The translations under genes and the position numbers were made by a program. This document shows, in pieces, positions 56,301 through 64,000 of a stretch of DNA of 64,000 bases (its first letter is position 1; every line of letters starts with the position of its first letter). This stretch comes from Hofstenia miamia (Eukaryota; Xenacoelomorpha; Acoela; Hofsteniidae), in the NCBI GenBank assembly GCA_900660155.1, contig CABFPE010000116.1, forward strand, positions 537,527 to 601,526, given 5' to 3'. Under the pieces are notes generated by a model. The model saw only the letters and a list, made by a program, of their open reading frames with translations, made no database searches and had not been told where the DNA came from.

Positions 56301-57560
56301 ACCTATGGTGAACATCATAATTAGCTATCCAAGAGACATTAATGAAATGCTTTAAAGACATTACATGCATAGCACAGTGCATGTAACATTCAACAAAGAT
56401 TTTACACTGGAGACAGCACAAAGCATTATGGCATACATTGATCAGGTAGCAGAAATTCCAGAGGTCAACATCAATAAACATAACTTGACAATTATACACG
56501 TATTAAAGGAAAAGAAGTACAATAAAAATCTTGAAAAACAATTGGATCAGACATTAAGAATGGCAAAAGTGCAGAAGTTATATGTTGTAATTATCATAAA
56601 ATCAACACTTGAAGAAATTCCCAAACACCTGTTTAATACCTGCATGCAAGTACCAAATGTATTCTTATGGAAAAAGGAACCAACCAATATAGCAATCTCA
56701 GAACTAATCCATTCCAACTTGCAGCTAGACTACCAAGCACAAGTTTTTAGGATCATGGTTGACCCCTGTATAGTGATAGACCTATATAAGCAAGTGAAAA
56801 CAGTTGAGATCATGATGGAGGATGAAGGGGTCAAAAAAGCTAATAAACTCTTTATCAAGTGCAGTTTAATGCAGTGTCAGAAGCATTTGAAACAAATCAA
56901 AAAAATCTTTGAGAATATGAAACTATTGAAGAAAACAAGAAGAATGGCCAGTGATAAAAATAGAAGCACCATCATGAAAATTTCACAAAATGATAGGGGT
57001 AGCCCTAGCAGAAGTGAATTGCACATACCATTTAAACACTAGAAAAGATTTCAGAAGCCTACAATTTGAAGAAAAGAATGCCCTGGAAATATGCTACAGG
57101 ACAACCATGTGGCATCATCTAAAACAAACTAAGCTGCTAAAGAAAATAGTCAGTAAAGAAGAACTAAGATTGAACTTAAATGTGATAAAAAAATAAATCA
57201 TAAAAATTAATTATCATCTTAGATTAGTTTTGTATTATGACACTAAGCATTATCAGTGAAAAAGATTATAATTAGTATTTGCTGATTCTACTAATTTGGC
57301 AAAACAAAGAGGTGAATTCACTTCCATTATTTTAAGCCATCTTGGCAGAAAAAATATTTGAAATTTGGATTAACTATAAATAGAGCAAAATTCATTGTAA
57401 CAATTGTTAAAAAAAATTCTTCAGAATTCTTATCTTTAGTTTGATTACATTTTGATTATTAACTACAATGTTCATCTAAACCATCAGTGTTCAGTAGTGG
57501 TGAGGATCCCATAACAGGAATGATTCAAGGTTCCTTGTTTCAAGCCATGAACCTGCACTT
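53350..57560 (+). mobile_element. Ty3/gypsy-like LTR-retrotransposon fossil B
   Basis: Old and broken in several places. Parts in order: RT (DSYPLPHIEYML, about 53.45 kb), RNase H (FFSHKLKASKENYGSTKLEM, about 54.0 kb), integrase core (IITNKGPQFENGLFQEMV, about 54.7 kb) and integrase C-terminus (HKVGDKVYAFTLIKL, about 55.1 kb). A Glu/Asp-rich tail, a non-coding stretch, an unrecognised ORF (56,365-57,042) and an LTR-like stretch with ACTATAAATAGA (57,373) follow. No gag was seen. The 5' end is uncertain. Confidence 0.72.
56365..57042 (+). other. Unrecognised ORF downstream of pol in fossil B
   Basis: A 225-codon frame, Lys/Ile/Leu-rich (starts MHSTVHVTFNKDFTLETAQS), between the integrase region and an LTR-like segment. 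I see no signal peptide, membrane segment or known motif. It could be a gag-like remnant or an extra ORF of the element; not resolved. Confidence 0.4.
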
Positions 57561-58270
57561 AAGTTAGGAATATGATTATTAGCTTTTTTTCTATTTAGCT
57601 AACTAAGTCAAATGCAGGATTTTATATTTGCAAATATATAGTACACTGTATAAATTGAAACTAAGTTGAGTTGTGTCAAGCCTTGAGTAAGCACTGAGCT
57701 AGGATAGGGTAAAAATAAGTTACTTCACTAAACTGAGAGTTGGAACTCATTCAATGGAAATGCAGAAGAGTTGTTGTTACTTGATTTGGAGATCAGCTTT
57801 GGGCAGATGCCCAACCATTAACAGCTGGCAAGGATGCTGCAAAGCTTCATCACCTAAATAGTCTTTGCTATGTCATCTGTTAATCATAGTTATTGGAGTT
57901 TAATGATATAGAAGCTAAGCAGTTTAAGATTAGTACATCTCTACCCACTAGTATACCATACTGATTATAATACAATAACACAGAAGTTGGATATCAAAGC
58001 CTGGTAGAGGATGCTACAATATCAGACATAACACAATCTCATTTAATAGGAGCTGAAATCTATGAACTCAAAATAAGCATGGGCAACCTGTTTATCCTTC
58101 ACCCAAAAAACTTTGTGATATTAGACCTTGATAATTACACAATATCAACTGCCACTACATTGCCTCATTATCAACAAATGTCTAGCTATTGACATCTTAC
58201 TTCAAACACAGTCTCAAAAAGTACTAGCCTGTGAACCTGCACCACCTACTATCACAGATATCCACATTAG

Positions 58271-58381
58271 TTGTACAACAACCTCACCACTACATTAAAA
58301 TATTGAAAAGATGGAACAAATCAAATTCCAATTAAGATTCTTGAACAGTCCCTCCAGTCACCACAACAATTGCAAATTAAT
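58271..58381. repeat. 111-bp direct repeat, first copy
   Basis: Starts TTGTACAACAACCTCACCAC and ends CAATTGCAAATTAAT. I read no difference from the second copy at 58,850-58,960. Confidence 0.9.
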
Positions 58382-58849
58382 TAGGTAAGGAATATATCAT
58401 CACTCAGCTGAATGCATTCTAACTGACATTCAACACAGCATAAGCCTGTAAGATCATACTGATTTTAGAACAGCTTTCTTCAAAGAACCATGTGCTGTGG
58501 ATGTCACTGCAAAATCAGCCCTATGGGCCATAGCTATCTATCTAACCAAAGATTCAACACCATGAAAAACTAAGAAAAAGCAAATTCCACTAATTTTCAG
58601 TCATTCCTATCTCCCTAAAATTGAAGAATTGGCTTTTATATGGAACCACATTACTGATGTCACCATCCAGTAAGAGCACTAAGGCAACAAATATGTTTGA
58701 GAGATACTAATGCTCTGCTCTCTACCTTGCATCTCCTTTGTTGTGAACAGCACTTGACACTTGATTACATCAACAGAGCACAAAAATGCCTACTAGTTAT
58801 CAAGAATGAGCTTCTCTTCAATGACTACAATCACAATTATCCTGAGTGT

Positions 58850-58960
58850 TTGTACAACAACCTCACCACTACATTAAAATATTGAAAAGATGGAACAAAT
58901 CAAATTCCAATTAAGATTCTTGAACAGTCCCTCCAGTCACCACAACAATTGCAAATTAAT
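58850..58960. repeat. 111-bp direct repeat, second copy
   Basis: Same sequence as 58,271-58,381, offset by 579 bp, with different flanks on both sides. Confidence 0.9.
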
Positions 58961-60524
58961 GAGGAAACTATTATGTCTACTCAAATATTGCTATCCCCAA
59001 AACATGAACAAACTATTAGAGAGAACAATACTGAAGAGTTAGGTGCCATCATTACACCATCCAAACCAGAATAGATATACATGGAGGAAATACTTACCTT
59101 ATATGAGTTATGAAAGTGACTCCTACTGATGCAACAATAGTAAATCACCAATTCCTCACATGTAAGGAAACAGACAGCATCACTTATTTGAAAATTCACT
59201 TTACCAAAGCTTGGTCAAAACCAGAACTTGCACTATTACTCAAGAATTATTCTCAATTCATTATGGACATAGAATACATCTCAGCTAAATTAGTAATCTC
59301 CAACACTAACATTTAACACTTCTGTGATATCTACCACTCAGACTCTTTATGGAATCACATAGTTCATGCACAAGTGAATTACTCTATTTCCTTAGGAGTC
59401 ACCAAGTTGGACATCATACCCAACACTGAAATTACTATGGAGGAAACCATCAAATCAGAAAATCACTATTGCATACCAAGTCCACTAATACACACTGCTG
59501 TTATAAATCCAGCACAGCACTCTAAACATTGGAAACCCAGTGAGTTCACATACCTCTTAAAGAAGATAATCAATATGTTAGCTGCTTCAGCAATCTTGTG
59601 AAAACATTAAATCTAGTTATATTTAAAGAAATCCATCAAAAGTTAATACAAGAAAATGATGCCTCATGGTTATACACCAACAGCCACATTCCTCTGGAAT
59701 ATGTCTTTTGTAATGGAAAACCTATTGCTAAACAATATTTGAATTTTCTGTTGCAGTTCTGCTGATTTTGTTATTGTACAAAAGGTTTTGCAAGGAACCT
59801 GTCTTTTTTTGCACTGATTGTAGGTATCTTGTACTTGCATGTAGGTTACACATGCACCCAAGAACTCCTAGGTTTTCTCTCTCTCTCTTTTAAATTAGGG
59901 TTCTCATCCAATGTGACTCTTTCTTGTGAGATTCACTGTATTAGGTCAACTGAGTGTGGCCACACCCTTCCTGTTACCTGATTGCCCATATTAATTTAAT
60001 GCTTAAGGTGTACATTCACCCTGTTATTATCAGAATTCAGTTGATCATATTACTGCAACATTGGTGAATCCTGCTCTGATAACAGCAGATTTCATGCCAA
60101 TGTGAAAATATTTAATCTAAATTGCTAGCCCTGTTCTAGGTTATACTTTGCATTGATTTTAATCTCAAAATACATGTAGAAATGGGGGGGGTTTGGTTTA
60201 GATCTTGAAATACATCTACACATAGAAACATTGGTACATCTTTGATCCTGAAATTTAATGTTTTTGCTTTCATCATTTATACAATTTTGTAATATTTAAT
60301 GTGTTTTTAATATATCTGGTTTCTTAACTCTTGTATTTTAATCAAGCCTGTATTAATATTTGTATTTTTTTTTAGAAATAATCAACTTAACACTTGACAT
60401 ATGGTTGATATTATAGAGCTCCTACACTTACAAAATATTAGTTTGCAATTTTTTCAAAATTCTTAGATAGATTATCTTTATTTTTCAGGATATAACAGAG
60501 TTTATAATGAGGTTAAGCGATTTC

Positions 60525-60690
60525 ATAGACCTTGTTTTTCATCTATAAAATATTATTTCATAATTTTCTCAAAATTCTTGATGATCTATGTTCTAAATGC
60601 CATGCACCTGTATGAATAGTACACTATTTACAAGCATTTGTACAGGTTTGAAGGGGATCTCAACTTGGAATTTTGACTAATTTCTTGAGA
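60525..60690 (+). repeat. Diverged dispersed repeat, unit 1
   Basis: Contains CCTTGTTTTTCAT, TTCTCAAAATTCTTG, CCATGCACCTGTATG and AATAGTACACTATT in this order. The same order with substitutions occurs at about 61,515-61,690. Confidence 0.55.
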
Positions 60691-60792
60691 CCATATGTGT
60701 TTTTTTACAATTATTACATTAAGGAGCTATTAATTTTAGCATGGAATTAAAGATGTTTTCTCATGGATAATTGCTGACTCACCCCATTGTAC

Positions 60793-60797
<5 letters not shown>

Positions 60798-60829
<32 letters not shown>
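60798..60829. repeat. (GA)n microsatellite
   Basis: A pure GA run of about 32 bp. Unlike the GA/TC runs at 32.5 and 41.9 kb it has no recognisable LINE end beside it. Confidence 0.9.
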
Positions 60830-60831
<2 letters not shown>

Positions 60832-61514
60832 ATGCTTTTGACATTTCCATTTAGATTATAATCAGGAAACAACATGCCTTAAAAGAAAATACAACATTAA
60901 GTTAACTTACAACAAAGAAATTTAAGTAAAAATATTCAGTTAATAAATAGTGAAATGATATTGTATTTTCAAAAATAGGTGAATCATCTGTTTACAACAC
61001 GCAATACTTCTTTGTTTTAGTCATAGCCATGCTTTGATTGTTTGTTTTTAATTTTTATTGCTGTAATTTTTGCTAAAATGTATTTAAGTTTGGGTTTTAT
61101 TCAACACTCAGATTTTTTTAGCAATGCTTGAACAAATTTATTCCTTGAACACTTACTAAATTTACTATTTTCATTTAATAATTGAATTTATAACGTCTTT
61201 AAGCATTTTTGTTTCTGTTGCATTGATTAACATGGTGTTAAAACTATGAAACCAATAAAGTGGTTTCACCTTAATAATAATATAATAGGTAGTGTGAACA
61301 AATTGGTACTTTGCATGGTATAAAAGAATTTATCAAATTTGTAACTAATCAACTCACTGGGTGAAAGATACTTAAAAGCAAGGCAGTCTGCACAGAAATA
61401 ACAAGGTATGGCACATACTATTTCCATCTTTTGTTTTCATTGGATATGAATATTTTAGTATTTCATGGTTAACTGAGCATGTCTTTTACATTTCCACTTT
61501 AAAATGAATTTATA

Positions 61515-61690
61515 CATCTTGTTTTTCATTTTATATTTTAAATGACATTTGTTTCTCAAAATTCTTAGTGACTTGTCTTCTAATTACCATGCATCTGTAT
61601 TTTTTGCATGTGAATAATACACTATTAACTAACTTTGTTTACCCATTTACAAAAATTTTACACATTTAGATCAGTTAATTCAAAATGGAA
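61515..61690 (+). repeat. Diverged dispersed repeat, unit 2
   Basis: Contains TCTTGTTTTTCAT, TTCTCAAAATTCTTAG, CCATGCATCTGTAT and AATAATACACTATT, matching unit 1 near 60.5 kb. Origin unknown. Confidence 0.55.
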
Positions 61691-62719
61691 GCACAAGTAA
61701 TTTTGAAAGAATGAATTAATGCATTACTATTATGGATACATCAGCTTACAATGTAGTGAATAATATGGATAACAAGTTTGGGCGTCTTAATTTCCCATGT
61801 CAACTATGACAATAAATGATGGTACCTCTGTGTAAATTTGCTAGATGTGGTGAAGCTCTACACAACAACTCACTCTGCCTGAAAACAGCTTATATACAAT
61901 GCATTTTGTTTCATATGTGTGTAATGCTTAATCATGACAAATATTTTTCCATTTCGTATTTGGATATTGGTGAAAATGAACTTGCTTTTGTCATGTATAT
62001 CGGACATTTAAATTTTAATTGATTTATCAATTGTATTTTTCATATGCTTGTTATTAAGTTTGGCAGATATTTTATATCTTGTTTTTTTAAAATGTACATC
62101 TATTTCATGCAACTATAGTGTTTAAGTTTAGCAAAATATTTCTGCACTTTGTATTTTGCTATTACCAAAAACAAGTTTCATGTCAATCAATTATTTTCCT
62201 TGTTGCATCATTAAACATTAAACATTATATTATCTTATCTTATCTTACAACCAACACGTCTTAAGAACTTCATCATATGGAGTCATTGTGTAATTTGTGC
62301 TTTAACATTTAGTACAATTTATACACAATTGTTAAAGAAATTGTTGTTTTTTATGCATTGCATATTTGCTTTGATCAATATTAATGTTCCTAGAAACACA
62401 CTCTAATGCAAATAACACATAATTTTTTCATTTGAAATATTTGGGTTTGGGATCTATGAATTATTTTCCTTAATACAGCATTGCATAGTGAAAACATTGT
62501 TACAATGAACATGTCATAACTATATTAACAGAAGCAAATATTTCAGTTTGCCTAAAAAATAAAAACTTCATCAAAAAAATAAATTTGCACAATTTAATAT
62601 TGTCAAAAATATTTTGTCTCTAAATGGTGTCCAATAGAATCAATTCATTACTACATGGCAAATAGTCATAGGTGTTATGAAAACTTCAGGGTGTCCCATT
62701 GACACAGGCTTCTGCCCAT

Positions 62720-63870
62720 CTCTTACTAGTAATGAGCATTTTTACAAAAATTATCCTTACTCCAAAACCCAATATGCTTTCCATAAAGGTATTTCTACCA
62801 GTGATGCTTTAGTACAAGCTAGTGAAAAGTGGAGAAAAATGATAGATGATAATTAATACTCAGCAGTAGCTTGCTTAGACCTTTTGAAAGCATTTGATTC
62901 AATTGATAATAGCTATTACTACAAAAAGTTAAATTTCTAGGTTTTTCTAATGATAATATGGGTCTTATTTCTAGTTACTTGTATAATCATATGCAATGAG
63001 TAAAGCTTAATGAATCTTTTTCAGATTGGGTTTGTACTAAAAAGGGAGTCCTACAGGGAAAAATTTTGGGTCCCTATTTAATATTTATGTAAACAATTTG
63101 TCTGAATTAACAACATGTGATGTTATACAATATGCTGATGATACAATATTATTTCATTCTTATAAATGTCCTGAAAAAGCCATTCAAGCTCTTGAAAAAA
63201 ATTGTACTTCTCTCAATAAACATTTTGCTTCCTTAAGAGTGAAATCTGTAATAACTCAATTCTGCATTGTTAAGTCAAATTCTGCATCTGCTGATACCTC
63301 AAAATATAAACTTAATTTTAATGCATTCATATAAAGCAAGTTGAGCCCTTTATATACCTTGGAATATTTTCAATTCACATTTAAATTTTGAAAAACAACT
63401 AAATCACATTATCCAAATTTTGAAAAGCAACTAAATCATATTACCTAAGTTAATACAAAGTGGAAAATCTAAAAAAATCGATTCTTATATTAGATGGGCA
63501 AACAAAATATGCACCAGTAAAAACTTGAATAATCCCAAAACTACTATTTCATATTCCCTCAACAAACTCTGGAACATTATTAACAAACATATGTCGTATG
63601 ATAGAGTAGAATTTCCATCTTTTCACAGTAATTTAATAAATAAACAAACTTCTACAATAAGGAAAGTAAAATTTAAAAACGTTTCTTGAAAATTCATTTT
63701 TAAATTCTGCAATAGAAATCTTGAACAATCTTCCAATTACATTTAAACAACTAAGAAAAAGAGATAAATTTAAATCTGAAATTGGTTCATATCTGACTTT
63801 ATATTACAGAAATTGGTAAATCAGAATAGAAAGGATACAAATTTCACAAGGAATGGCCCAACTGCTAGAA
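62720..63870 (+). mobile_element. LINE (copy E), 3' half: reverse transcriptase to C-terminus
   Basis: RT remnants in broken frames: KTQYAFHKGISTSDALVQAS, VACLDLLKAFDSIDN, the catalytic stretch VIQYADDTILFHSYKC (63,098-63,334) and a C-terminal end INKHMSYDRVEFPSF then LNNLPITFKQLRKRDKFKSE. A short AT-rich 3' UTR follows. The RT picks up about 20 residues after where the 5' half at 47,970 stops. Confidence 0.75.
63098..63334 (+). pseudogene. LINE copy E RT palm fragment with YADD
   Basis: A 78-codon frame reading MSELTTCDVIQYADDTILFH and ALEKNCTSLNKHFASLRVKS. It holds the intact catalytic YADD. The frames before and after are shifted or stopped. Confidence 0.78.
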
Positions 63871-64000
63871 ATAGTCTTATCAATACTATCTTAATTATAT
63901 TTATTTTTTTGTATTATATCTTATTCTTTGTACTCTTTGTTATTTCATTTTTTGTTTAATAATTAGTTTATGACGCACATTGCGCAAAATTTAATTGTGT

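Larger units (their letters stand above)
57561..59880 (+). other. Degraded LTR-element-like sequence, no intact part
   Basis: Plus-strand frames of 60-75 codons (58,697-58,885; 59,110-59,316; 59,374-59,601) have the same Thr/Asn/Ile-rich composition as fossil A, so this is probably debris of related elements. No diagnostic motif could be named. It contains the 111-bp direct repeat. Confidence 0.4.
59881..62690. other. AT-rich repeat-derived sequence, no gene
   Basis: 2.8 kb without a supportable ORF; the 68-codon frame at 61,816-62,022 has no known content. It holds a (GA)n run and two diverged copies of a dispersed repeat, listed separately. Confidence 0.45.

Noticed and set aside
1-64000. 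CRISPR arrays, bacterial operons, rRNA or tRNA genes
   Set aside because: No regularly spaced repeats, no ribosome-binding-site-led gene chains and no recognisable structural RNA; the exon-intron genes show that this is a eukaryote.

Overview
This window is animal genomic DNA: AT-rich, with GT-AG introns and dense, layered transposon debris. It carries two host genes in head-to-head orientation. I cannot name the species. The axonemal dynein implies an animal with motile cilia or sperm flagella, and the mixture of CR1/L2-like LINEs, R4/Dong-like LINEs and Ty3/gypsy-like fossils fits an invertebrate.

Host genes. (1) On the minus strand, 31,452 to 2,470, lie 22 exons (one doubtful) encoding about the first 1,320 residues of a single-headed inner-arm axonemal dynein heavy chain of the DNAH3/7/12 class: the tail and most of the linker. 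The AAA motor lies beyond the left edge. The reading frame was rebuilt exon by exon, and every junction is GT-AG with matching phase. (2) On the plus strand, 31,834 to 41,131, lie four exons encoding a complete 197-residue selenoprotein T homologue (SELENOT). Its redox motif reads C-H-S-S: the selenocysteine/cysteine position is serine. The two start codons are 381 bp apart, and that gap holds a perfect match to the RFX X-box consensus, as expected for a ciliary gene promoter.

Layout. 1-13.8 kb: dynein exons 22-3, with a hAT-type MITE (perfect 8-bp target duplication) in one intron. 14.3-17.7 kb: a plus-strand CR1-like LINE in intron 2. 18.1-31.2 kb: the 13-kb dynein intron 1, holding an R4/Dong-like LINE inside a TAA microsatellite, a second R4 copy, an unclassified ORF-bearing repeat (with assembly gaps) and a minus-strand CR1-like LINE. 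31.8-41.1 kb: SELENOT; its first intron contains a minus-strand CR1-like LINE with both ORFs and a 667-bp internal tandem duplication, plus a probable solo LTR. 41.9-44.8 kb: another decayed minus-strand CR1/L2-like LINE. 46.6-63.9 kb: the two halves of a LINE, apparently split by a 15-kb nest holding a second copy of the unclassified repeat and old Ty3/gypsy-like fossils.

Most promising novelty: the unclassified repeat (23.3-25.2 kb and 48.0-49.3 kb). Its upstream region carries CRE-type TGACGTCA palindromes and a duplicated ~50-bp block, and it encodes a small protein with an AT-hook-like motif that I cannot place in any family. The Ser-for-Sec SELENOT and the dynein/SELENOT divergent promoter are the main host-gene observations.
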